64,000 nucleotides of DNA from Hymenobacter sediminicola. Its GTDB lineage: Bacteria; Bacteroidota; Bacteroidia; Cytophagales; Hymenobacteraceae. The stretch covers positions 1,733,001 to 1,797,000 of the forward strand of contig NZ_CP060202.1 of assembly GCF_014250515.1 (NCBI RefSeq), in the 5' to 3' direction. Under the pieces are notes generated by a model, which saw only the letters and a list, made by a program, of their open reading frames with translations, ran no database searches and was not told the origin of the DNA. Below are positions 45,201-52,833 of the stretch, piece after piece (the first letter of the stretch is position 1; each line of letters starts with the position of its first letter). Position numbers and translations under genes: made by a program.

Positions 45201-46955
45201 GGTGGTGCCGCCGGTGGCGGTGAGGGTGGTAGAAGCGCCGGGGCAAATGGCCGCGTTGGTAGGCGTTACGGCCAGCGCGCCGGCTGGCCGCACGTCAATC
45301 GTGCGCACCACCGAGTCGGTGGGGCAGCCAAACGCCGAAATACCGCGCAACACCACGCGGCCGGCACCCGTGCCGTTCCAGAGCACCTGCACCGTGTTGC
45401 CGGTGCTGGCTCCCTGAATAACGCCGCCGGTTACGCTCCACTGATATGCTGTAGCTGAAGGGCCGCCCGCCGAGTAGGTGCGAGCCACGGCCCGGTCGCA
45501 AATAATGGAGTCGCCACTGATGCGGTTCGGGCCAATAGCTTTGGTCACCAGAATCTGGAATACATCGGCCACGGTTTTGGAACCACAGGCTACGTCGGAA
45601 GCTGTAATAACCACGTCGTAGGGCGTGGCGCGGCCGTTGCCGCACTGGCTGTTGAATACGAACTGCCCGCTTACGCTGCCGTTGCCCTGCACGGTGGCAC
45701 TGCCCGTAGGAGCGCCCGGCAATACCGTGCCCTGGCTGCCGCCAAACGTGGCATTGAACGGCCCGCTGCCATCCAGCAGCACGCTATTGGCCCGCAGGTT
45801 AATTGGATTGCCGTCGGGGTCGGTAGCGGCCAAGCCGAAGCTCACCGACTGACCTTCTTCCACGGTATAGAGCCGCGGCTGCGAGGTAGTGGCCGGGGTA
45901 AACTGAGGCGAATTGTTGGGCGAACAGGTGCGCGAAACCAACTGGATTTCGCGCCTAGTGGAGCCAATCAGCACTTCACTGCCATTGATAGTCCGATATT
46001 CCTTCACTTCCACGGCTACTACATAGCGGCCTACCCGCGACGTGGCGTAGCGGCTGATACCGTTGCTGGCATTGAGGAAGGCGTAGTTCCCGGCTCCCGT
46101 GCCAAACGGATTGGTGGCAGAATAGCCGCCCGTGGTGGCGTAGGTAACGGGGTTAGGCGGAGGCATAAACGAAGGAGCATTGCCCTGATTGCCGTTGTAA
46201 GGCGTACTGAACGAGTAAATCAGCCGGTCACCGTCGGGGTCCACGGCGTTGTTTACTAGAATGCTGGTGTCGCCCTGGCAGATTACTACTACGGCCGTAT
46301 CCGAGAAGGTAGGAGAGGAATTGGGCAGCAGCGGCGGCGCCATTTCCACGTACAGCGTCTGGTTCTGGTTGCTGGGGTTCTGCAGGTTGTCGATGTTGAA
46401 ATTGCGCGTACCATCGGTGTACACGGCGTAGTAGCCATCAAACGAAACCGGCAGGTTCACAATGGCCTCGTAGCGTGCCAGGCGCACAGGCGGCACCGAG
46501 CCAGCCGGAATGCTGCAGCCACCCGGCTGCGGTGGCGTGATGCTGGGGTTGGAAATGCGCGGCAGCCGGAACGTGCCAGTTGGCTGCTGGTCATTCTGAA
46601 TCGGGTTTTGCAGCGTAGGGCAGCTGATTTGGGTACACGGGAAAGTGTTAGCCCCTTGGGTGCTGACAATGCGCTGGCCCGTCGTCTTGTTGTAGAGGTT
46701 CAGGAAGATGTTGCAGCGGCCATCGGGCACGTTCGACTGCGTGGCCGACGAGCCACCACCTGCCGGCGGACACTCCCAGTTAAGGTAGATGAACACCGTA
46801 ATGCGGTAGCGGAAGGGCGTACCCACAGGGCCGTTGGCGTCGAGATATTCGTATTTCATCTCGCCGCCCAGCAAGTGGGAAGCCATTGCCGGCCCCGGGC
46901 GCAGCCCCGTCAGCAACAGCAGCAGGAATATAGCGCGGAGTAAAGTTTGGCGCAT
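42222..46955 (-). CDS. Giant secreted protein with PKD/Ig-like repeats and T9SS type B (gliding-associated) C-terminus
   Basis: The protein has 1577 residues from the ATG at 46955, which starts a good signal peptide ('MRQTLLRAIFLLLLLTGLRPGPAMA'). The N-terminal domain 'SHLLGGEMKYEYL...YRITVFIYLNWECP' is common at the start of gliding-associated surface proteins. PKD-like and Ig-like domains follow. A four-fold repeat of about 84 residues ('VNPAAVANAGTNRDVCSGETTTLG...YSWSPAIGLSSATAANPTL') lies in the middle. The C-terminus 'TPNNDGLNDQFIIKNVELY...LSIFNRWGKEVYKTTDYRNTYDG' is the CHU_C/TIGR04131 type B sorting domain. An upstream extension to 47057 was rejected for lack of a signal. It is likely a surface adhesin; the ligand is unknown. 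Confidence 0.88.
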   Translation of the reverse strand: MRQTLLRAIFLLLLLTGLRPGPAMASHLLGGEMKYEYLDANGPVGTPFRYRITVFIYLNWECPPAGGGSSATQSNVPDGRCNIFLNLYNKTTGQRIVSTQGANTFPCTQISCPTLQNPIQNDQQPTGTFRLPRISNPSITPPQPGGCSIPAGSVPPVRLARYEAIVNLPVSFDGYYAVYTDGTRNFNIDNLQNPSNQNQTLYVEMAPPLLPNSSPTFSDTAVVVICQGDTSILVNNAVDPDGDRLIYSFSTPYNGNQGNAPSFMPPPNPVTYATTGGYSATNPFGTGAGNYAFLNASNGISRYATSRVGRYVVAVEVKEYRTINGSEVLIGSTRREIQLVSRTCSPNNSPQFTPATTSQPRLYTVEEGQSVSFGLAATDPDGNPINLRANSVLLDGSGPFNATFGGSQGTVLPGAPTGSATVQGNGSVSGQFVFNSQCGNGRATPYDVVITASDVACGSKTVADVFQILVTKAIGPNRISGDSIICDRAVARTYSAGGPSATAYQWSVTGGVIQGASTGNTVQVLWNGTGAGRVVLRGISAFGCPTDSVVRTIDVRPAGALAVTPTNAAICPGASTTLTATGGTTYQWTSSTGQTFTGNTITVSPAATTTYSVSTSDGICTTTRQVTVTVNPAAVADAGPITTATCSGIPTTLGTTSLTGYTYSWSPAAGLSNTSAAQPVLVLTNTTSTPQFYTYYVTATTAQGCVARDSVRVTVNPAAVASAGLDRTTCSGIATSIGAASLTGYSYSWSPATGLSSATAANPTLTLTNTTNAQQIFTYILTATNGTNCVNSDTVRIAVNPAAVANAGTNRDVCSGETTTLGTPALAGYSYSWSPAIGLSSATAANPTLTLTNTTSAPQTFTYTLTATTDQTCVSTGTVRITVNPAPIVNAGADSVICDRKTITLGSTALTGYSYSWSPATNLSSATTARPVFTAVNTTQTPLTLTYVVTATTSQICVGSDTVRITVNPRPLLDSIQGAASVCPTVQGIAYSIRNPRGTSYQWLVTGGTLASGQGTAAITVNWGTATPTASVRAFQVNSLGCSSDTVVFPVRVNQQLVTQRPTGPLTVCLANGPFTYQTQLTNGSTYGWQIIGGTQVSSSQNTVQVNFTQPGRAKLVVTESSNPAGGRCLGQSDTLYVNVLPSPATNLLVAGPNRACVSQGPLTFSLPGATGSTYAWTVNGVPQTSPGGTLPVTATTAGTYTVTVRETNTSGCSGPLYSTSVSVVPPLAITGPANYCPESRTGLSYTIGQSSLLTTYRWSVTGGTIVSGQRTGTIRVDFPAGSTNATISVVDTASANCAATFTVRPDNANVALFVASVDAQDDRKINLTLQALNNTNNTSQISIRRRVSGSGNPFQPVGNIANTSTSYTDSGVDADANVYEYQLLLTNSCGTQLFSPTHTTIRAQATAVEGGTGRDEGKVTVTWNPYQGFPVQLYRIYRRTAGGTAELMQTVGASGTSVQLTTGSAGFDQCFRVEAVGPGTLRSNSNEACVTFANDLTFYNVVTPNNDGLNDQFIIKNVELYSGSKLSIFNRWGKEVYKTTDYRNTYDGANASAGVYYYLLELPGGRSYKGWFEVVK
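44058..45068 (-). repeat. Four in-frame protein repeats of about 84 residues
   Basis: Four consecutive units start with 'VNPAAV' or 'VNPAPI' and share 'GY.YSWSPA..LS..TA..P.....NTT' and 'V...SV R ITVNP'-like ends. Units two and three are the most alike at DNA level, which suggests recent duplication. Confidence 0.8.
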
Positions 46956-47021
46956 AGAAAGAGAGTGGGAAGGGAGAAAGAAGGAGCTGAGGCAGTCTGG
47001 CTGCCAGCAAAGGAAAATAGC

Positions 47022-47051
47022 AGCAGCGGACCGCATCAGCCGTCCGCTGCT
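47022..47051 (-). terminator. Terminator of the GEVED gene
   Basis: On the minus strand AGCAGCGGAC pairs with GTCCGCTGCT (10 bp) and is followed by ATTTTCC. It separates the two T9SS genes, which are therefore not one operon. Confidence 0.65.
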
Positions 47052-47063
47052 TTGCATCAGGTA

Positions 47064-49295
47064 TTAGTTGCGCTGCACCCGGCGGACGGCAGTCTGGCCT
47101 TGGGCGTCCTGGAGGCGCACCACATATAGGCCCCGTGGCAGCGCCGAGAGGTTCAGTTCCGCATCCTGCGCCGGGCTCAGGCGCACCGTGCTGGTGAGCA
47201 GGGTAGCGCCCAGCACATTCTGCACCGTTACTGCGTAGGTACCGGCCGCAGACGGGTCGGGCAGGCGCAGGTGCAGCTTGCCATCGGTAGTAGGGTTAGG
47301 GAAGATGCTGAGAGCCGGCATCGACCGGGCCTCTGCTGTGCTCTGTGTGGGGCTCACCAACACGGAGTAGTCTTCCGTTTCCGAGTTATTCTGGTTTACC
47401 TGGCAGGCGCTGGGAGTGGGCAGGTTGTTGAGGCGCACCATCACCCGCATGCGCGTGAAGCCGCGTGTAGCTACTGTAGAAGGCACCGTGAAGCCGGCCG
47501 TGAAGGTAGAGGCCGTAGTGATGCCATTTGAAATCTGCTCCGTAGTTTCAAAGGTGCCGTTGCGGTTCCAGTCAACCCATGCCCACAGCACGTGCTGAAA
47601 ATTGGCATTCACGGTCATGTCCAACGAGGTATTGGCGCCCTGGTACAGGTTAATCACCTTATCCACGTAGTTGCCGTAGCCAGCGGGGCTAGCCGCAGAC
47701 GCATTGGCGAAGTCCTGCGTGGCATTGCGGCGCACGGCTACGTTGGTCAGCCAGATATTCGGCGTCGTGCCGGTGGCCTCGCAGTACCGAACGCAAGGCT
47801 GCATCAGCACCACGGAGTTGGTTTTGGTGATGGAGTTGTTGCCGAAGGCGTTGGTGGTAGTCAGCGTGACGCTAAAGGCGCCGCCGGCCGTGTACTGGTG
47901 CGACGGATTCTGCAGGGTGCTGGTAGCACCATCACCAAATTCCCAGAACCAGCTGGTGGGCGCGTTCTGGCTTTGGTCCGTGAACTGCACTGGGTTCTGG
48001 CAGGCACCCAGCACGTAGTTGGAGGCAAAAGCCGAAACCGGCGGATTGGTATTAGGCAGCACGGTTACGGTGTAGTCCTCAATCTGGCCCAGCTGCGGGG
48101 CGGCGCACGGCGCATCAGCTCCACCTACATAGTCAGACAGAACCCGCAGGCGCAATGGCACGTTTTTCAGCGCCGAACCTGGAAGCAGGAAGCTGCCCGT
48201 CGGATTGGTGCGGTTCAGGGCCGTAAACAGCAGCTCGTTGCTCGTAAATGTGCCGTCGTTGTTCAGGTCCAGCCATATTCTGGTGTCCTGCGGGTTGGTG
48301 CCCGTCGTGACGCTAACAGCATAGGTGTTTCCTTCCGTAAGCTGCACCCGGCTGCCACAGGTGAAGTCCTCGTAGCCAGCCTGGCCATTCTGGGAAGTTT
48401 TCGTGAGGGAGCCCAGCGTAAACTGCGTGATACCGTAGCCGCAGCAGAAGGCCGTGGTGGCCGGAGTGCAGGTAGCCGCTACCGGAACAGCATTGTTATA
48501 GACGATGTAGTTGGTGCGGGTCCGGACGTTGTTGCCGGCCGCGTTGGTCGCCGTGAGCGTGACGGTGTAGGTGCCGGGTGTGGTGTAGCAGTGGCGCGGG
48601 TTCTGCAAGGTGCTGGTCGTGTTGTCGCCGAAATTCCAGAGCCAGCCGGTAGGAGCGTTCTGAGTTTGGTCAGTAAACTGCACGCAGCCCGAGCAGGTCA
48701 GCGTCGCATCGGCGCTGAACTCAGTAACCGGCGGCGCTACGTTGGCCTGCACCGTTACGGCGTAATCCTCGGTCTGGGAATACTGTGGCGTAGAGCAAGG
48801 CGTCGGTAGCGGGACATTCACGTAATCGGCAGCTACACGCAGGCGAAGGGCCGTATTCAGCACGGTGCCCGTCGGCAGCGAAATAGTACCCGAGTGCGTT
48901 TTGGCCGAATTAGAGCTGAAAATCAGCTCGGTCGTGGGGTTTAGCGTACCATCGTTGTTCAGGTCCAGATACACCCGCACGTTTTCGTTGGCGTTGGCAT
49001 TGGTTCGCACCGAAATAGGATAGTTCTGCCCTACTGTAAGGGTGGTGCCAATGGTGCAGGCATAGTCCCGGAAGCCTTCTTGCACGCCCAGGGTCGTGTT
49101 GTTGATGCTACCCAAGGTCACGTTCAGAATACCCATGCCAAAGGCAAAGCTGGACGACGGGGCCGACCCGGGCGTGCAGGCGCTGGTCGTCGGCGGGCAC
49201 TGTGCCCAGGCCGTCTGCGTGAGAGGCAGAATCAGCAGAAGCAAGCTAGCCCAGAAAGCAGGCGCACTGCGCCGGATAAGTAGAGTTGGGATCAT
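47064..49295 (-). CDS. Secreted T9SS type A protein with GEVED and PKD domains
   Basis: This 743-residue protein has a signal peptide ending near 'TQTAWAQ' (32). Three GEVED-type domains are recognised by 'VYLDLNNDGTL...YSQTEDYAVTV', 'IWLDLNNDGTF...LGQIEDYTVTV' and 'AWVDWNRNGTF...NNSETEDYSVLV'. Two PKD domains lie between them ('VQFTDQTQNAPTGWLWNFGDNTTSTLQNPRHCYTTPGTYTVTLT' and its near copy). The C-terminus ('LSIFPNPTTDGKLHLRLPDPS') is a type A sorting domain. GEVED/PKD proteins are often adhesins or parts of degradative enzymes; no catalytic domain is present. It neighbours the type B protein on the same strand. Confidence 0.87.
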   Translation of the reverse strand: MIPTLLIRRSAPAFWASLLLLILPLTQTAWAQCPPTTSACTPGSAPSSSFAFGMGILNVTLGSINNTTLGVQEGFRDYACTIGTTLTVGQNYPISVRTNANANENVRVYLDLNNDGTLNPTTELIFSSNSAKTHSGTISLPTGTVLNTALRLRVAADYVNVPLPTPCSTPQYSQTEDYAVTVQANVAPPVTEFSADATLTCSGCVQFTDQTQNAPTGWLWNFGDNTTSTLQNPRHCYTTPGTYTVTLTATNAAGNNVRTRTNYIVYNNAVPVAATCTPATTAFCCGYGITQFTLGSLTKTSQNGQAGYEDFTCGSRVQLTEGNTYAVSVTTGTNPQDTRIWLDLNNDGTFTSNELLFTALNRTNPTGSFLLPGSALKNVPLRLRVLSDYVGGADAPCAAPQLGQIEDYTVTVLPNTNPPVSAFASNYVLGACQNPVQFTDQSQNAPTSWFWEFGDGATSTLQNPSHQYTAGGAFSVTLTTTNAFGNNSITKTNSVVLMQPCVRYCEATGTTPNIWLTNVAVRRNATQDFANASAASPAGYGNYVDKVINLYQGANTSLDMTVNANFQHVLWAWVDWNRNGTFETTEQISNGITTASTFTAGFTVPSTVATRGFTRMRVMVRLNNLPTPSACQVNQNNSETEDYSVLVSPTQSTAEARSMPALSIFPNPTTDGKLHLRLPDPSAAGTYAVTVQNVLGATLLTSTVRLSPAQDAELNLSALPRGLYVVRLQDAQGQTAVRRVQRN

Positions 49296-49461
49296 AGAAA
49301 AGGGTAGGAAAGTGCGCGGTGTGAGGGAAGTAAATGTAGCGACATTGCGGGGACAAAATGCAATTTATCACACCGACAATCCAATATAGATAAGGATTAA
49401 TTATTGCGCCGAAAGAATCGATGATTTGGCGAAGTATACCGATGTCCTGCCCCCAAATAGG

Positions 49462-49469
49462 TAGTTTTG
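49462..49469 (+). promoter_or_regulatory. -7 element TAGTTTTG upstream of the SDR gene
   Basis: A perfect TAnnTTTG match ends 40 bases before the ATG at 49510. Confidence 0.5.
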
Positions 49470-49509
49470 CTGGCCGCTTGCCAAGGCATGCTCCAACTAG
49501 ATAAGTGAA

Positions 49510-50316
49510 ATGAAAGATAAAGTAGTGCTAATAACCGGTGGTACATCCGGTATCGGGCGCGCCTGTGCTGTCGCCTTTGGTCAGGCCGGGGCCCGGGTCG
49601 TTGTGACGGGCCGCGACGAAGCCCGTCTGCAGGATACTGCTCGTGAATTGGCCGGACTGGGCATCAGCCACCACACAGTGCGCGCCGATGTAGGCGTTGC
49701 CACCGATTCGGAGCGGGCCGTGCAGGAAACCATTGCGGCTTTCGGCCGTCTTGATGTTCTGCTCAACAACGCCGGTATCAGCATGCGCGCCCGTTTTCAG
49801 GACGTGGACCTGAGCGTGATTGAGCGCCTGATGCAGACCAACTTTTTCGGTACCGTGTATACCACCAAGTTTGCGCTGCCGCATGTGCTGGCCAGCAAAG
49901 GTTCTGTGGTCGGCATCAGTAGCATCGCCGGCTACCGGGGCCTGCCCGGCCGCACCGGCTATTCGGCCTCCAAATTCGCCATGCACGGCTTTCTGGAAGC
50001 GTTGCGTACTGAGTTGCTGCCGCAGGGCGTACATGTGCTGCTGGCTTGCCCTGGTTTTACGGCCTCCAATATCCGGCAGGTGGCGCTGGCCGCCGATGGC
50101 TCCGCCCAGGGCGAGTCGCCGCGCGACGAACAGAAAATGATGAGCAGCGAAGAAGTAGCTCAGCACATTCTAAATGCTGTCCGGCACCGCCGCCGCGACT
50201 TGGTGCTCACCAGCCAAGGTAAGCTCACCGTCTTCCTCAACAAGTGGCTGCCTGCCATTACCGATAAGCTGGTCCTCAGTCATTTCAGGAAAGAGGAAAA
50301 GGATTTCGAGGTGTAA
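49510..50316 (+). CDS. Short-chain dehydrogenase/reductase
   Basis: This 268-residue cytoplasmic classical SDR has the NAD(P) motif 'TGGTSGIG' at 9-16, 'NNAGIS' near 90, and the catalytic Ser/Tyr/Lys region 'GISSIAGYRGLPGRTGYSASKFAMHG'. The C-terminal part 'SSEEVAQHILNAVRHRRRDLVLTSQGKLTVFLNKWLP' resembles the DHRS7/DltE-like subgroup acting on lipids or ketones. The substrate cannot be assigned. An Arg after the first beta strand ('VVTGRDEARL') favours NADP(H). It is monocistronic and convergent with the BatE-like gene. Confidence 0.9.
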   Translation: MKDKVVLITGGTSGIGRACAVAFGQAGARVVVTGRDEARLQDTARELAGLGISHHTVRADVGVATDSERAVQETIAAFGRLDVLLNNAGISMRARFQDVDLSVIERLMQTNFFGTVYTTKFALPHVLASKGSVVGISSIAGYRGLPGRTGYSASKFAMHGFLEALRTELLPQGVHVLLACPGFTASNIRQVALAADGSAQGESPRDEQKMMSSEEVAQHILNAVRHRRRDLVLTSQGKLTVFLNKWLPAITDKLVLSHFRKEEKDFEV

Positions 50317-50360
50317 GCAAGAGCGGCGCAATAGGTGGCAGAAAGCAGAGTAGGCACCTG

Positions 50361-51077
50361 TCACTGCACCAGCAGCAGGTCCTGAACCCGGATATAGGCA
50401 TCTTGGCCTTGCCACTGCACACGGTACCAAGTGTCCTGTTTGCCCTGCACCACCAGCCGGTCGCCGGCCGCAGCGGTTGTCAGCCAGGTAGCACCGGCAC
50501 TGGGCCCACTCATCAGGGCCGCGTGTGGATGGGCTACCAGGGCGGCTCGCTCATTACCCAGCAGGTTAAGGTAGGCTCCGGTGAACAGCAGATACGCTCC
50601 GTAAGCTGTCCACCAGCCCCTAGAAAGCCGATTGCGACGCAACAGCAGCAAGGTGCCACCGACTACGGCCCCAATCAACAGTGCCTGCAACCCTAAGTAG
50701 TAGTAGCGCCGAAAGGTCAGCATCAGATCCTGCCGCCAAGTCTCAGGGTAGCCGGTGAGGCGGTTGTCGCGGGCAATGGTGGCCATCTTGCGCCAAGTAG
50801 AAAACCGAGGCTGCCGGGCTTGCGCCATGCTTAGGTAGTAGAGCGCCATGGGGTAGTGGCCTAGCCCTTCCTGCACATAAGCCATCCGCAGCAGCATGCG
50901 CGGCGAAGCCAGATGCTGCTGGCGTAGGATCTGGCGGTACAGCGTATAAGCGGGCACATAGGCACCGGCTACAAAGGCAGAATCGGCACGAAGTAGCTCA
51001 GGAGTAACTTTTTGGGCCGTAGCGAGTTGGGGCCTCAGTACCCAGACCAGAAAAAAAAGAGGGAGTATTTTCCGCAA
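50361..51077 (-). CDS. TPR/SH3-type membrane protein, BatE-like
   Basis: This 238-residue protein has a signal peptide ending near 'LATAQK' (22). The next ~75 residues look like TPR helices ('ADSAFVAGAYVPAYTLYRQILRQQ', 'RMAYVQEGLGHYPMALYYLSMAQ'). Two hydrophobic segments (about 128-146 and 155-175) flank a basic turn. The C-terminal 45 residues form an SH3b-like domain ('GDRLVVQGKQDTWYRVQWQGQDAYIRVQDLLLV'). TPR plus SH3 is the layout of BatE in the Bacteroidota aerotolerance operon, but no batA-D genes are here, so this may be a stand-alone relative. Confidence 0.65.
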   Translation of the reverse strand: MRKILPLFFLVWVLRPQLATAQKVTPELLRADSAFVAGAYVPAYTLYRQILRQQHLASPRMLLRMAYVQEGLGHYPMALYYLSMAQARQPRFSTWRKMATIARDNRLTGYPETWRQDLMLTFRRYYYLGLQALLIGAVVGGTLLLLRRNRLSRGWWTAYGAYLLFTGAYLNLLGNERAALVAHPHAALMSGPSAGATWLTTAAAGDRLVVQGKQDTWYRVQWQGQDAYIRVQDLLLVQ

Positions 51078-51081
51078 AACG

Positions 51082-51113
51082 TTTGGAGCGTAGAACGCAG
51101 CCAGCTACTTTTG
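51082..51113 (+). promoter_or_regulatory. tRNA-Lys promoter (TTTG-N20-TACTTTTG)
   Basis: TTTG at 51082-51085 and TACTTTTG at 51106-51113 have 20-bp spacing. It is among the best promoter matches in the window and would start RNA about 38 bases before the tRNA. Confidence 0.8.
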
Positions 51114-51157
51114 TGCCACAATCAGCGAATCAGCCGCGTTTTGATTGCAAAGTAACT

Positions 51158-51230
51158 GATTCTGTAGCTCAGCTGGTAGAGCAATACACTTTTAATGTAT
51201 GGGTCCTGGGTTCGAATCCCAGCGGGATCA
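51158..51230 (+). tRNA. tRNA-Lys (anticodon UUU)
   Basis: This is a 73-nt cloverleaf: acceptor GATTCTG/CGGGATC (with G-U pairs), D-arm AGCTCAGCTGGTAGAGC, anticodon stem ATACA/TGTAT around CTTTTAA with TTT at 51191-51193, and T-arm CTGGG TTCGAAT CCCAG. The discriminator is A, and the 3' CCA (51231-51233) is genomically encoded. A terminator follows at once. Confidence 0.97.
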
Positions 51231-51240
51231 CCAAAGCTGA

Positions 51241-51280
51241 AAAAAGCCGCCAACTCTCCCGGGAGTTGGCGGCTTTTTTT
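51241..51280. terminator. Strong terminator after tRNA-Lys
   Basis: AAAAAAGCCGCCAACTC pairs with GAGTTGGCGGCTTTTTT (17 bp), with a T7 tail. It may also stop the minus-strand gene ending at 51298. Confidence 0.92.
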
Positions 51281-51297
51281 GTGATAGGTCCACTGCT

Positions 51298-52806
51298 TTA
51301 AAACAGCTTTCGCAGCGCCCATAGACTCCAAACAATTACCATCAGGCCCACACCCACAAACATCCAACGTACCGGGATACGGCCGGCAAGGCGGGCTGCG
51401 AAAGGGGCTGCGGCAATTCCGCCCACAATCAGGCCCAGGATAATCTGCCAGTGTGAGATGCCCAGCGTGGCAAAAAATGTGACGGCGCTGGCAAACGTGA
51501 CAAAAAACTCCGTGACGCTGACCGAGCCGATAACATACTGCGGTGTGCGGCCTCCCGCAATGAGCGTGCTAGTGACCAGCGGACCCCAGCCGCCGCCCCC
51601 AAACGAATCGAGGAAGCCGCCGGCTGCCGCCAGAAATCCTAGCTTCTTGTGCTTTTTGCGCGGGCCCGGTTTGGAAAAGGCTTTGCTGATAATACGGATG
51701 CCCAGCAGCAGCAGGTAGCCGGCCAGCAGCGGTTTCACGTAGCTGGCATAGGTTTCGCCGAAGCGGGAGAGGAGGTAGGCACCGGTGATGGCACCCAGCA
51801 CGCCCGGAATAAGGAGAACTTTGAAGAGTTTCTTATTGACATTGCCGAAGCGGTAATGGTGGTAGCCGGAAGCGCCGCTGGCAAACATTTCGGCCGTGTG
51901 GATGCTGGCGCTAACGGCGGCCGGGGCAATGTTCATGCTCATCAGGCTGATGGCCGTGACGACGCCGTAACCCATGCCCAGCAATCCGTCAATCAGTTGC
52001 GCGCCGAAACCGATGGCGACGAATAGATAGAATGTGTCGGCGTTGCTGGCTACTTCCCACGCCTGTTGCCAGGTGAAATAGAAGGAGAAAATGTTGAACA
52101 CCAGTAATACGCCAAATGCCACCAGCGCCCAGGTAGCCCGCCGCCGCCACCTAGCTGCCGCCGGCGACTCGTAGGCCGGTCCGCCGGCTAGTTCGGCGGT
52201 TACGGCATTCAGCGACCTTACTTTGTGGGCGAAGTCGCCGCCCACTTTTTCGCGGATACTGGCCATGCGCTGCAGCACATCATGCAACTCGTTGGGCAGC
52301 GCCTCCGTCAGCATTTCGCGCAGACGCTTGGAAATGGTGGGCGACTTACCGTTGGTGCTGATGGCAATTTTCAGGTCGCCTTTCTGCACGATAGAGCCCA
52401 GGTAAAAGTCGCAGGCATCGGGCTTGTCGGCCACGTTGCAGAGCAGACGCTGGCGTGAGGCCGCCGCCTTGATTTCCAGGTTCAGCACCTTATCGTTGGT
52501 AGCTACAATAACCAGGTCGTGGCCTACTAAATCGGTGACCTGGAAGGGCTGCTGGCGAAGCTGCACCTGTGGGTGCTGGCTGGCCAGGGCTAGGAGCTGC
52601 GGCGCAAACCACGGTGCTACCACGGTAACGGCCGTGGCCGGACTGTTGCTGAGCAGCACCAGCAGCTTTTCGTGGCCGACAGCGCCGCCTCCTACCAAGA
52701 GCACGTGTAACTGTTCCAGCTTCAGGAAAATAGGAAACAGCCGGTTGGTTTCCGAGGGTGGGAGTGCCCCGGACAGGCGCGCGGCGGAGGTGTCGGCGGT
52801 GTTCAT
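51298..52806 (-). CDS. Fusion of siroheme-synthase N-domain (precorrin-2 dehydrogenase) and TSUP (TauE/SafE) transporter
   Basis: This is a 502-residue fusion. Residues about 20-205 form the NAD-binding CysG-N/Met8 domain ('LFPIFLKLEQLHVLLVGGGAVGHEKL', then 'GDLKIAISTNGKSPTISKRLRE'), which makes sirohydrochlorin and may insert Fe2+. After a basic linker and one helix (about 230-250), residues about 260-500 are a TSUP permease with two halves, including 'AQLIDGLLGMGYGVVTAISLMS' and 'GFLDSFGGGGWGPLVTSTLI'. TSUP proteins move sulfite, sulfonates or related anions. Siroheme is the cofactor of sulfite and nitrite reductases, so joining the two makes metabolic sense. No sulfite reductase gene is nearby. 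Confidence 0.9.
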   Translation of the reverse strand: MNTADTSAARLSGALPPSETNRLFPIFLKLEQLHVLLVGGGAVGHEKLLVLLSNSPATAVTVVAPWFAPQLLALASQHPQVQLRQQPFQVTDLVGHDLVIVATNDKVLNLEIKAAASRQRLLCNVADKPDACDFYLGSIVQKGDLKIAISTNGKSPTISKRLREMLTEALPNELHDVLQRMASIREKVGGDFAHKVRSLNAVTAELAGGPAYESPAAARWRRRATWALVAFGVLLVFNIFSFYFTWQQAWEVASNADTFYLFVAIGFGAQLIDGLLGMGYGVVTAISLMSMNIAPAAVSASIHTAEMFASGASGYHHYRFGNVNKKLFKVLLIPGVLGAITGAYLLSRFGETYASYVKPLLAGYLLLLGIRIISKAFSKPGPRKKHKKLGFLAAAGGFLDSFGGGGWGPLVTSTLIAGGRTPQYVIGSVSVTEFFVTFASAVTFFATLGISHWQIILGLIVGGIAAAPFAARLAGRIPVRWMFVGVGLMVIVWSLWALRKLF

Positions 52807-52825
52807 GAGGCAGATTGTGCGTTAG

Positions 52826-52833
52826 GAAAGGTA
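52826..52833 (-). promoter_or_regulatory. Possible -7 element TACCTTTC
   Basis: A seven-of-eight match to TAnnTTTG on the minus strand lies 20 bases before the fusion gene ATG. Weak. Confidence 0.3.
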
